A stretch of DNA of 16,321 bases, taken from NCBI GenBank assembly GCA_964583765.1, contig CAZOWW010000124.1, positions 1 to 16,321 on the forward strand, given 5' to 3'. Source of the DNA: CAZOWW01 sp964583765 (lineage in GTDB: Bacteria; Actinomycetota; Actinomycetes; Actinomycetales; Kineosporiaceae). Below, piece after piece: positions 1-7,155 of the stretch; position 1 is the first letter of the stretch, and the number at the start of each line of letters is the position of its first letter. The notes below the pieces were generated by a model, which saw only the letters and a program-made list of their open reading frames with translations, was not told where the DNA came from and ran no database searches. The position numbers and the translations under genes were made by a program.

Positions 1-25
1 TCACCTGGCGAGCGTGTCCAACTGA
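1..25 (+). CDS. possible 3' end of an upstream gene (partial)
   Basis: Frame 2 from base 2 reads His-Leu-Ala-Ser-Val-Ser-Asn and then TGA at 23-25. All seven codons end in G or C, which fits coding use here, and a strong hairpin follows 35 bases later. Frame 1 also stays open until TGA at 43-45, but with poorer third positions. A minus-strand frame crosses the same bases but its product is low-complexity Gly/Cys/Pro sequence. Seven codons are too few to identify a product or to be sure. Confidence 0.25.
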
Positions 26-60
26 TCCACACCCGCACCACCTGAACCACCCGCAGCAAC

Positions 61-93
61 CCGGGCCCGGTACCCCAGAGGTACCGGGCCCGG
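61..93. terminator. perfect 14-bp hairpin, likely terminator of the upstream gene
   Basis: Bases 61-74 and 80-93 are exact reverse complements around a 5-base loop (75-79). The stem is almost entirely G and C and contains GGTACC in each arm. No T-run follows, which is common for actinobacterial terminators. It sits after the presumed end of the upstream gene and about 225 bases before the ABC exporter, so termination is the simplest reading. A protein-binding site is the alternative. Confidence 0.5.
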
Positions 94-104
94 CCCATGC
101 CCGC

Positions 105-128
105 ACCCGCATCCGCATCCGCATCCGC
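105..128. repeat. hexamer microrepeat (AYCCGC)x4
   Basis: Four tandem 6-base units occupy 105-128. The first is ACCCGC and the next three are ATCCGC. They lie just after the hairpin at 61-93 in non-coding DNA. This is probably a slippage-prone simple repeat. The units are far too short, with no spacers, for a CRISPR array. Confidence 0.6.
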
Positions 129-317
129 GGGAGGAGTGCTGACCCACTGATCCAGCCGCGGGCGCCGGTGGCTCGGGCGGACCATTCCTGCAGATCAGTG
201 ACGACTTCGGCGTCGGCCGGGTGCTCGGCGACGCCTGTCGGTCCCGGAAATTCCGTTGAGAAGTCAGCGTGCTGCGGGCCACCCTGGATGCCTCGCCACC
301 ATTTCTGGGGGATTGTC
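129..317 (+). promoter_or_regulatory. leader region of the ABC exporter gene, with one imperfect hairpin
   Basis: This stretch separates the upstream hairpin from the chosen exporter start. Bases 209-219 can pair with 226-235 with a single bulged G and a 6-base loop. An 11-base palindrome, CGGAA-A-TTCCG, lies at 245-255. TTGAGA at 256-261 resembles a -35 box but I find no good -10 at 16-18 bases, so I do not call a promoter. GGGGGA at about 307-312 is the likely ribosome-binding site for the ATG at 318. The reading frame stays open upstream to 168, but that segment does not look like protein. Confidence 0.35.
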
Positions 318-3300
318 ATGCGCCTGCTCCGTGAGCTGTGGGCGACCTCACCGTTCCGCACCGCGCTGGTGCTCCTGCTCATCGTGATCGGTTCCGCGGG
401 CACGTCGACCGCCTCCGCATGCGCCGGCGCCGTCCTCGTCCACCGTTCGGTCGCGCTCTTCGGGGTTCTGGCCGCCGGTCTGATCGCGGCGGTGACCGGG
501 GACGTCGTGACGAGGCTGATCGCCGCTCGACTCACCGCCGACTGGTCGGCCCGCGCCCGGCGGAACCTGTGCCGGGTGGCGCTGGGGCAGGACCTGCAGG
601 CACTCGACGAGACACCGGTGGGCGAGCTGCTCGACCGCATCGACGGCGATGTCTACCAGGTGGCATCGGAGTTGCGGGGCCCCGGCCTGTACATCCTGCA
701 GTCCTTGAGCACCGCGATCTGGTCGGTGGCCGCCGTCTCCGTGGTCTGGTGGCCCGCGAGCGTCGCAATGCTCTGTCTGGTCGCGGTGCTGGTGATCGGG
801 CTGAGCCCGGCCGCGCGGGCGATCTCGGGCGTGCGCATGCGCGAGGAGGAGGCGTGGTCGGACCTGGCGGCCGTGATGGAGGAGGCCATCCACGGACAGG
901 ACGACGTGCGCACCAGCCTGGCCCGTCCGTACGTCCTGGGCCTCTACGCGCGCCGTGCGGCCGAGGTTCTGCGGCGTGGCCGGGTCGTCTGGCGGCGTTC
1001 GACGCGGCTGTCCACGATCGCGGTCAGCACGATCCGCACGGGGATCGCCGGGGTCGCCCTGACCGGGAGCTGGGCCCTGGCCACGGGCCACATCGATGCC
1101 GCGCGGCTGACCGCGGTCTGGCTGCTCGCCCTGATGTTCGGTGGCACCGTCGAGCAGGTCAGTCGCATGGTGCCGGAGATGCAGTACGCCCTCGGCGCCT
1201 GGGGAAGGGTCTGCCTGCTCGCCGGGACCCCCCAGGAACCGGTCGGTGGCGTGGCCCCGGCGGATTCCGATCTCGAGATCCGGGGGCTGACGTTCCGGTA
1301 CCGACGTCGCTACCGCACCGAGGGCGGGCACATGGAGTCCGTCGAGGACGCGCAGGATCCGGTACCGGCGAAGGCGGCTCATGCGACGGCGCAGGGCGGG
1401 CCTCCCGCCGGGGACGGGAGCCGGCCGCCGGCGCTGGTGGACATCTCCCTGACCTTCCGGCGTGGACGGTCGTACGCGCTGGTCGGCCGCACCGGATCGG
1501 GTAAGTCAACCTTGGCCAAGGTGCTCGCCCGGGCGGTCGACGTCCCACGGGGGACGGTCTTCCTGGGCGGAACCGACCTGTGCGACCTCGATCTGGAGGG
1601 ACTGCGGCGTTGGGTGGCCGTGGTGCCGCAACGCACGGAGATCCTCGCCGGCACGCTGGCCGAGAACGTCGCCCTCTTCGACGAGAAGCTGCTGCCCCTG
1701 GCGGAGCGGGCCATGGCCGAGCTGGGGCTGCGCGAGTGGGCGGCGGACCTTCCCGACGGGATGCGGACCCGTCTCGGGGAGGGCGGCCATGTCCTGTCCG
1801 CCGGTCAGGAGCAACTGGTCGCGTTCGCGCGCATCCTCGTGCGGGATCCTCAGATCGTCGTGCTCGACGAGGCGACGGCGAGGCTCGATCCGGTCACCGA
1901 GGCGCGCGTGCAGCGGGCCACCGAGAGACTCCTGCGCGATCGGATCGGGATCGTGGTGGCGCACCGGATCTCCTCCGTCCGTCGCTGTGACGAGGTGGTC
2001 GTCCTCGCGGACGGACGGGTCGTGGAGGCCGGACCTCTGGCCCGGTCCCGGCACTTCGCCGGCCTCATGGCCCGCAGCCAGCTGTCGGTCGCCGTCCCGG
2101 CGATCGTGGGCTCGGGGGCGCCGGACAGGTCGGGTCCGGGCCAGGACCTGGTACGGGACGAAGACCTGGGTCTGGCGGAAGCCCCCGTGCTGGACGAGGG
2201 GCTGGTGCTGGACGAGAACCGGGTGCTGGACGAGGACCGCGGCCCCGGCTCGGCGCTCACCCTGGTCCCCACCGAGCGGATCATGGTCGACCCCCCGGTG
2301 CTCCCGGAACTGCCGCGGCCCCGCACCTTTGCGCAGATCAGGAACCTGGCCACGAACGACGCCCGGTACGGACTCGGCGCGCTGGGGTTCTTCCTGGTCA
2401 TGGTGTTCCTCGGCCTGGACGGCACCGCGCTGCCCTGGTTGTGGGCTCAGCTGGTGGACGGCGTGGGCTCACCGGTGTGGCCGACGATCGGGATCGTCGC
2501 CGCGCTCACCGTGACCTGGCCGATGGCCTACCGGACGGGCTTGTGGTTCCCCGAGTGGTGGGTACGGCAGATGCTGCGGATCGGCCTGCGGCTCGTGCAC
2601 GGCCAGACCGGGGCGCGCCGGGTGAGTGGGCACACCGCGGCGGAGGTCGTGGCCCAGGGCGGCGACACCGAGCGGGTGGTGATCCTCGCCGACAACCTGA
2701 TCGACCAGTTCGTGTGCCTGACCGTCCTGGTCTCCATGACCCTGGTCTCGGGGACCCCGGTACCCGGCCTGTTCTTCGCGGGGACGATGGTGCTCTCCGG
2801 TGCCGCAGCCGTGCTCTTCGGCCCGGTTCTGGAGCGTGCGGCCCAGGCCACGGTGGTGGCCCGGGCCGCTTTCGCCACCGCGTTGGTGTCCTCCCTCTCT
2901 GCGGCCCGCACGGTGAAGTTGGCGGGTGCGAGCGAGGCGGTGCTGGCTCACCTGGCCCGGCTCGACGAGGAACGCAGCGAACGGCAACGCCACGAGATCG
3001 CGATCCAGGTGTGGGCGCGGTCGACCCCCTCGCTGACCAGCGGTCTGCTGCCGATCGCGGTCTGGGCGCTCTACCTGGACCGGATGCTGCCGGCGTCGGC
3101 CGCCCTCATTGCGATCTCCACTCTCGGTGCGGCCCGCTGGTTCGCCTGGACCACGGCGTCCCTGGTGTCGCAGCTGCCGTCCGCGCGGGTGTGGACCCGC
3201 CGCACGGTGGCGATGACGGGTGCGGCGGACTACAGCGCGTCGGTGCCCGGGGTGGACATCTCCACCGGCGTCGCGGCCCCACCGGCGCGGGCGTCGCGAC

Positions 3301-3989
3301 GGTCGCTGGACCGGCTCGAGCTCGTGGACTTCGCCGCGGTGCACGAGGACGGCACGGTCGGGGTTCGCGACGTCGACCTTCGGGTCGAGCGCGGGCAGCT
3401 CGTCCTGGTGGTCGGGCCGGTCGGCTCGGGCAAGTCCTCGCTCCTGCGGGCCCTGGCCGGGATCGTCCACCACACCGGGCAGCTGCGGTGGAACGAGGAA
3501 CCAGTGCGGGCTCCGGAGCGCTTCCTGCGTCCGGACCAGGTGGGGTACGTGGGGCAGTTGCCCCGGGTGTTCACCGGGACGATCGCGGAGAACATCGCGC
3601 TGGGGCACGAGGTGGACGTGCGGCGCGCGCTGACCGTCGCGCAGCTGGACCACGATCTGGCGATGGCGGGGGAGGGCCTCGGACTGGTCATCGGGCACAA
3701 GGGAACCCGCCTGTCCGGTGGCCAGCTGCAGCGCCTGGCCCTGGCCCGCGCGTTGGCCCCGCACACCGAGCTCCTGGTCGCGGACGACGTGTCCTCCGCC
3801 CTGGACGTGACCACCGAGCTGGCCCTCTGGCGGGCCCTGCGCGCCAGCGGGATCACAGTGGTCGGTTCGACGTCGAAGAAGGCCGCCCTGGTCCAGGCGG
3901 ACGAGGTGCTGGTGCTGCAGGGCGGGCGGCCCGCGGCGCGCGGCACCTGGCGGGAACTGGAGGACCGCTGGGGACACCTCGCCGGATGA
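318..3989 (+). CDS. fused (full-length) ABC exporter, TMD-NBD-TMD-NBD, with asymmetric ATPase sites
   Basis: A 1,223-residue ATP-driven exporter in the inner membrane; the substrate is unknown. Each half has a six-helix-type transmembrane domain followed by a nucleotide-binding domain. NBD1 has Walker A GRTGSGKST (390-398), signature LSAGQ (493-497), Walker B VLDEA with Glu518, and H-loop His549. NBD2 has Walker A GPVGSGKSS (1033-1041), signature LSGGQ (1132-1136), Walker B VADD with Asp1157 where Glu is usual, and Ser1184 where the H-loop His belongs. The family rule that each ATP site pairs one Walker set with the other signature predicts one competent and one degenerate site. NBD1 has an extra segment of about 40 residues (about 328-371) after the FRY strand. 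An acidic linker (about 600-650) joins the halves. The ATG at 318 is chosen for its GGGGGA ribosome site; ATG 288 is in frame but less likely. The gene stands alone. Most heterodimeric exporters are two genes, so the fusion is notable. Confidence 0.9.
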   Translation: MRLLRELWATSPFRTALVLLLIVIGSAGTSTASACAGAVLVHRSVALFGVLAAGLIAAVTGDVVTRLIAARLTADWSARARRNLCRVALGQDLQALDETPVGELLDRIDGDVYQVASELRGPGLYILQSLSTAIWSVAAVSVVWWPASVAMLCLVAVLVIGLSPAARAISGVRMREEEAWSDLAAVMEEAIHGQDDVRTSLARPYVLGLYARRAAEVLRRGRVVWRRSTRLSTIAVSTIRTGIAGVALTGSWALATGHIDAARLTAVWLLALMFGGTVEQVSRMVPEMQYALGAWGRVCLLAGTPQEPVGGVAPADSDLEIRGLTFRYRRRYRTEGGHMESVEDAQDPVPAKAAHATAQGGPPAGDGSRPPALVDISLTFRRGRSYALVGRTGSGKSTLAKVLARAVDVPRGTVFLGGTDLCDLDLEGLRRWVAVVPQRTEILAGTLAENVALFDEKLLPLAERAMAELGLREWAADLPDGMRTRLGEGGHVLSAGQEQLVAFARILVRDPQIVVLDEATARLDPVTEARVQRATERLLRDRIGIVVAHRISSVRRCDEVVVLADGRVVEAGPLARSRHFAGLMARSQLSVAVPAIVGSGAPDRSGPGQDLVRDEDLGLAEAPVLDEGLVLDENRVLDEDRGPGSALTLVPTERIMVDPPVLPELPRPRTFAQIRNLATNDARYGLGALGFFLVMVFLGLDGTALPWLWAQLVDGVGSPVWPTIGIVAALTVTWPMAYRTGLWFPEWWVRQMLRIGLRLVHGQTGARRVSGHTAAEVVAQGGDTERVVILADNLIDQFVCLTVLVSMTLVSGTPVPGLFFAGTMVLSGAAAVLFGPVLERAAQATVVARAAFATALVSSLSAARTVKLAGASEAVLAHLARLDEERSERQRHEIAIQVWARSTPSLTSGLLPIAVWALYLDRMLPASAALIAISTLGAARWFAWTTASLVSQLPSARVWTRRTVAMTGAADYSASVPGVDISTGVAAPPARASRRSLDRLELVDFAAVHEDGTVGVRDVDLRVERGQLVLVVGPVGSGKSSLLRALAGIVHHTGQLRWNEEPVRAPERFLRPDQVGYVGQLPRVFTGTIAENIALGHEVDVRRALTVAQLDHDLAMAGEGLGLVIGHKGTRLSGGQLQRLALARALAPHTELLVADDVSSALDVTTELALWRALRASGITVVGSTSKKAALVQADEVLVLQGGRPAARGTWRELEDRWGHLAG
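2187..2240 (+). repeat. three tandem 18-bp units encoding an acidic linker
   Basis: GTGCTGGACGAG starts at 2187, 2205 and 2223, giving three 18-base units that encode VLDEGL, VLDENR and VLDEDR (residues 624-641 of the ABC exporter). The period is a whole number of codons, so copy number can change without frameshift. The repeat lies in the cytoplasmic linker between NBD1 and the second transmembrane domain. Confidence 0.8.
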
Positions 3990-4051
3990 GCCCTCGGGCA
4001 TCGCCGTCACGGCCGGGATCTACACCCCCACCGGTACCCCGGACACCGAAG

Positions 4052-4079
4052 TTGACAGGAGGACGTCAGCCACTAGGTT
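4052..4079 (+). promoter_or_regulatory. near-consensus housekeeping promoter TTGACA-N16-TAGGTT
   Basis: The -35 box TTGACA (4052-4057) is a perfect match. A 16-base spacer precedes TAGGTT (4074-4079), which fits TANNNT. Counting seven bases on from the last T puts the start of transcription at about 4085-4086, on the GTG of the small ORF. It lies 62 bases past the ABC exporter stop and points toward lnt. It is the best promoter match I found in the window. Confidence 0.7.
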
Positions 4080-4084
4080 GACTC

Positions 4085-4255
4085 GTGACCGTCCACCACA
4101 TGTGGTCGGTCGGCGTGTCGTCGAGTCGCGTTCGGGGACGGGCCGAGGAGCAGGTGCCGTACAGGCGCCTGACGGATGCCAGGTCCCACGAACCGGACCG
4201 CGTGCTCGGCGCGTCGGCTTCGGGTGGGCGACGACCGGGCCCGGCAGCTCCCTAG
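4085..4255 (+). CDS. small leaderless ORF, 56 residues, unknown function
   Basis: The GTG at 4085 coincides with the predicted transcription start of the promoter at 4052-4079, so the mRNA would be leaderless, a common arrangement in Actinobacteria. The product begins VTVHHMWSVGVSSSRVRGR and ends GRRPGPAAP before TAG. It is basic, has no membrane segment and no domain I recognise. About 39 of the first 44 codons end in G or C, typical of coding DNA here; the last dozen codons are less biased. It could be a small protein or a regulatory upstream ORF for lnt, which starts 217 bases later. No ribosome-binding site is visible, so the call depends on leaderless translation. An overlapping frame from 4078 reaches the lnt start but has poor codon bias. 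Confidence 0.45.
   Translation: MTVHHMWSVGVSSSRVRGRAEEQVPYRRLTDARSHEPDRVLGASASGGRRPGPAAP
4095..4106. promoter_or_regulatory. 12-bp perfect palindrome at the transcription start (candidate operator)
   Basis: ACCACATGTGGT reads the same on both strands. It is centred about 15 bases downstream of the predicted start of transcription from the 4052-4079 promoter. A repressor dimer bound there would block that promoter. It also lies within codons 4-8 of the small ORF, so chance or coding constraint is possible. No regulator gene is adjacent. Confidence 0.4.
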
Positions 4256-4460
4256 ACAACGCGTTGCTCCTCGTAGCCTGCGAGGCTCGGCGTGGACCGA
4301 AGGGCGGCGCGGGCCCGGTCTCACCCCCGGGTCCGGTGCACCTGCCCGGCGATCACATTGCGTGTGCGATCTTGGCGATCAGGTGTCCGATCCTCGCCGA
4401 TCGGGCGGAACTTCAGACAACTCCCAGCTACCGGGTCTCGATGCCCGGCCTGCGGACGCC
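4256..4460. other. spacer before lnt, with a 9-bp hairpin and a cluster of GATC motifs
   Basis: No convincing gene lies here. Bases 4310-4318 pair with 4327-4335 through nine base pairs including one G-T wobble, around an 8-base loop, with no T-run. Five GATC tetramers start at 4351, 4368, 4377, 4389 and 4399; two sit in the longer match GGCGATCA (4348-4355 and 4374-4381). The hairpin could terminate transcripts of the small ORF, and the repeats could be binding sites. Both ideas are inference. Confidence 0.3.
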
Positions 4461-4466
4461 TACTCT
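4461..4466 (+). promoter_or_regulatory. -10 box TACTCT placed for leaderless lnt transcription
   Basis: TACTCT fits TANNNT, and its last T lies exactly seven bases before the GTG at 4473, so transcription would begin on the start codon. There is no ribosome-binding site before that GTG, which agrees with leaderless expression. I see no good -35 box at 16-18 bases. The same TACTCT occurs at 13419 before the VWA gene. Confidence 0.5.
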
Positions 4467-4472
4467 GCACCG

Positions 4473-6368
4473 GTGACTCAACCTCGCCCCGCGGGAACTG
4501 CCGGCAAGGTCCGGTCCGCCCCCGCGGATCGTGCACCGGCGACCGCGCAGAAGGTGCCTTCGACCACGACGTCCACCGCTGACGGGCCGCCCTCGGCGCC
4601 CGGCCGGGCCGCTGCCCTGTGGCAATGGTGCGTGCGGCACCGTGGCTGGTGGGGGCGTGCGGCGGCGTCTCTCGTGGGCGGCCTGCTGCTGGTGCTGGCC
4701 TTCCCGAGCCATGACCAGTGGTGGTGGGCACCGATCGGCGTCGCGGTCCTCGCGCTGGCGGTGCGGGGCCGGGGGATCGCCAGCGGCGCGGCGTTCGGGT
4801 TCGTGTTCGGCCTCGGGTTCTTCGTGCCGCTGCTGCACTGGAGCGGGATCTACGTCGGCGCCCTGCCCTGGCTGGCCCTGGCCACGTTGGAGGCCCTGTA
4901 CCTGGCGGTGCTCGGTGCCCTTCTCGCACCGGCCTGGCGGGCACCCGGTGGCGCCGGGCCGCGGGCCCTTGCCATGGCGGGTCTGTGGGTGGGCCAGGAG
5001 GCACTGCGTGACCGGACGCCCTTCGGCGGGTTCCCGTGGGGCCGGCTGGCCTTCTCTCAGGTGGACGGCCCGGCCGTCTGGTGGGCCTCTGTCGGTGGGG
5101 CGCCCCTGGTCACCTTCGTCATCGCCCTGGTCGGTGCCGGAATTGCGGTGAGCCTGGCCCAGGTGCTGGACCGCGTTCCCGAAGGCCTGGGAAGTCACCT
5201 GCACCTGGACTGGCGCGCCGTGACGCGGGATCTGCCGGGCACCGCGCGCTCCGCGGGGCGGGGTCTGCGAGTGGCGAGCCGTTGCCTGCACCCGGTGGCG
5301 CTGCGGGACCGCGTGGTCGCCGCCCCCCGCACCGCGGGCCTTCTCGTCTGGCCGGTGGCGGCCACCGTCCTCGTTCTGGTGAGCGGTGTCGCCGTCCCCC
5401 GGTCCCAGGCGACGCCGCCCCTGGTGACGGTCTCAGCCGTCCAGGGCAATGTCGAGCACCCCGGCCTCCACACCGAGTCCGCCCGGCGGGAGGTCCTGGC
5501 CAGCCACGCCGAGGCGACCGGAGTGCTGGCGGACGAGGCAGCCCTGGGCACCGAGGCCTGGCCCGACCTGGTGATCTGGCCGGAGGACTCGAGCGACATC
5601 GATCCGCTGCGGGACGCCAAGGCCGCCGCGACGATCCAGAAGGCCGCCGATGCCGTGAACGCCCCGGTCGTCGTGGGGGCCGTGCTGCAGCAGCCGCCGG
5701 GCCACCAGTCCAACGCCTCGATCGTGTGGTGGCCGGCGCACACGGCGCACCCGGGGCCGGGCGCGCAGTACGTGAAGCGGCACCCCGCGCCGTTCGCGGA
5801 GTACATCCCATTCCGGTCCTTCTTCCGGAACTTCAGCGACAAGGTCGACCTGGTACGCAAGGACTTCGTCGCGGGACGGTCCGTGGGCGTCCTGCCCGTG
5901 GGCCAGGTCAAGCTCGGCGACATCATCTGCTTCGAGGTCGCCTACGACGGCCTGGTTCAGGACACCGTTCGCCACGGGGCGAATCTGCTGACCGTCCAGA
6001 CCAACAACGCCACCTTCGGCTACTCCGACGAGAGCGCTCAGCAACTGGCCATGTCCCGGCTGCGGGCGATCGAGACCGACCGGGGTGTGGTCCACGTGTC
6101 CACCGTCGGCGTCAGCGCGCTCATCGAACCGGACGGCAGCCTCGAGGCCTATTCGGGGGAGTTCATCGAACGGGTGCTCACCGATAGGTTGCCGTTGCGC
6201 ACGACCCGCACCCTCGCGGTGCGTCTGGGCACAGGACCCGAGTGGATCCTGACCGCTCTCGGCCTGCTCCTGGCACTGACCGGTCTCTCGCCGGTCCAGC
6301 GAGCCGGCCGCCGCCAGTGGCTGCGCGCCGTGCAGTCACGAAAGACTCCGACCAGTACGGAAAGATGA
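4473..6368 (+). CDS. lnt: apolipoprotein N-acyltransferase
   Basis: A membrane enzyme that adds the third acyl chain to the N-terminal cysteine of lipoproteins after signal peptide removal. The 631 residues comprise a Pro/Ala/Ser-rich cytoplasmic start (1-55), a hydrophobic region of several helices (about 60-330), a nitrilase-type domain outside the membrane, and a final helix near 590-607. The expected Glu-Lys-Cys triad is visible: Glu371 in VIWPED, Lys435 in YVKRHPAPFAEYIPF, and Cys486 in DIICFEVAYDG. The GTG at 4473 is chosen because the -10 box gives a leaderless start there; the frame is open further upstream but without protein character. It heads an operon with ppm1 and fxsA. In mycobacteria this domain is fused to Ppm1 in one polypeptide, whereas here the two are separate but adjacent. 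Identity is secure. Confidence 0.95.
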   Translation: MTQPRPAGTAGKVRSAPADRAPATAQKVPSTTTSTADGPPSAPGRAAALWQWCVRHRGWWGRAAASLVGGLLLVLAFPSHDQWWWAPIGVAVLALAVRGRGIASGAAFGFVFGLGFFVPLLHWSGIYVGALPWLALATLEALYLAVLGALLAPAWRAPGGAGPRALAMAGLWVGQEALRDRTPFGGFPWGRLAFSQVDGPAVWWASVGGAPLVTFVIALVGAGIAVSLAQVLDRVPEGLGSHLHLDWRAVTRDLPGTARSAGRGLRVASRCLHPVALRDRVVAAPRTAGLLVWPVAATVLVLVSGVAVPRSQATPPLVTVSAVQGNVEHPGLHTESARREVLASHAEATGVLADEAALGTEAWPDLVIWPEDSSDIDPLRDAKAAATIQKAADAVNAPVVVGAVLQQPPGHQSNASIVWWPAHTAHPGPGAQYVKRHPAPFAEYIPFRSFFRNFSDKVDLVRKDFVAGRSVGVLPVGQVKLGDIICFEVAYDGLVQDTVRHGANLLTVQTNNATFGYSDESAQQLAMSRLRAIETDRGVVHVSTVGVSALIEPDGSLEAYSGEFIERVLTDRLPLRTTRTLAVRLGTGPEWILTALGLLLALTGLSPVQRAGRRQWLRAVQSRKTPTSTER

Positions 6369-6372
6369 ACCT

Positions 6373-7155
6373 GTGAGTGCTGATGTGAACGGTGGGGACG
6401 CCCGCGTCCTCGTGGTGATTCCCACCTACAACGAGCGGGAGAACCTTCCGCTGATCGTCGGTCGGCTTCGGGCCGCAGTTCCCGCCGCGCACGTGCTCGT
6501 GGCTGACGACGCGAGTCCTGACGGCACGGGTGAACTCGCCGACGACCTGGCGGCGGCGGACGACCACGTGCACGTCCTGCACCGGGCCGGCAAGCAGGGC
6601 CTGGGCGCCGCCTACCTGGCCGGCTTCGCCTGGGCGCTGGAGCACCAGTACACCGTGGTGGTCGAGATGGACGCCGACGGGTCTCACCAGCCCGAGCAGC
6701 TGCCGGCGATCCTGGCCCGGATCGATCGGGGCGCCGACGTCGCACTCGGGTCGCGCTGGGTGCGCGGGGGACGCGTGGTCAACTGGCCCAAGCACCGCGA
6801 GGTGCTGAGCCGCGGCGGCAACACCTACACGCGCTTCGCGCTGGGGATCCCGCTGCGGGACGCGACGGGCGGGTTCCGTGCCTTCCGCGACACCGCGTTG
6901 CAGAAGCTGCAGCTCGACTCGGTGGCCTCGCAGGGGTACTGCTTCCAGGTCGATCTGGCCTGGCGGGCGGTGCGCGCCGGGCTCCGGGTGGAGGAGGAGC
7001 CGATCGAGTTCGTCGAGCGATCCCTGGGCACCAGCAAGATGAGCCAGGCGATCGTGGTCGAGGCACTCTGGCGGGTCACGCAGTGGGGCTTCCGGCACCG
7101 GGTGGACCAGGTCGTGGGCCTGGTGCGGCGCCGTCAGGCGGTGCCCCGGCCGTGA
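6373..7155 (+). CDS. ppm1: polyprenol-monophosphate mannose synthase (dolichol-phosphate mannosyltransferase, GT2)
   Basis: Transfers mannose from GDP-mannose to polyprenyl phosphate at the cytoplasmic membrane face. The product is the donor for extracellular mannosylation: lipoglycans in some Actinobacteria and protein O-mannosylation in others. The 260 residues form one GT2 domain with the start VVIPTYNERENL, ADDASPDG (44-51) and the metal-binding DAD (Asp100, Asp102) in EMDADGSHQ. GSRW and the TGGFRAF acceptor-region motif follow. No C-terminal membrane helices are present, so it resembles the soluble Ppm1 type that relies on a partner. The lnt product upstream is the natural partner, by analogy with the fused mycobacterial protein. 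Only four bases separate it from lnt, and a GGAAAGA ribosome site lies in the end of lnt. It overlaps fxsA by four bases. Confidence 0.93.
   Translation: MSADVNGGDARVLVVIPTYNERENLPLIVGRLRAAVPAAHVLVADDASPDGTGELADDLAAADDHVHVLHRAGKQGLGAAYLAGFAWALEHQYTVVVEMDADGSHQPEQLPAILARIDRGADVALGSRWVRGGRVVNWPKHREVLSRGGNTYTRFALGIPLRDATGGFRAFRDTALQKLQLDSVASQGYCFQVDLAWRAVRAGLRVEEEPIEFVERSLGTSKMSQAIVVEALWRVTQWGFRHRVDQVVGLVRRRQAVPRP

Noticed and set aside
105..128. Short tandem repeats as a CRISPR array
   Set aside because: Six-base units without spacers and no cas gene in the window.
2441..4081. 546-residue plus-strand frame overlapping the ABC exporter
   Set aside because: Arg/Gly/Pro-rich shadow of the exporter's second half; the exporter frame holds all ABC motifs.
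4256..4460. Riboswitch or attenuator before lnt
   Set aside because: Only one modest stem is visible, with no conserved riboswitch core and no terminator/antiterminator pair that I can trace.
4078..4476. TTG-started 132-residue frame whose TGA overlaps the lnt GTG by GTGA
   Set aside because: The 4-base overlap looks like coupling, but third-position G/C is poor over the frame and it competes with the better biased 4085 frame and the leaderless lnt start.
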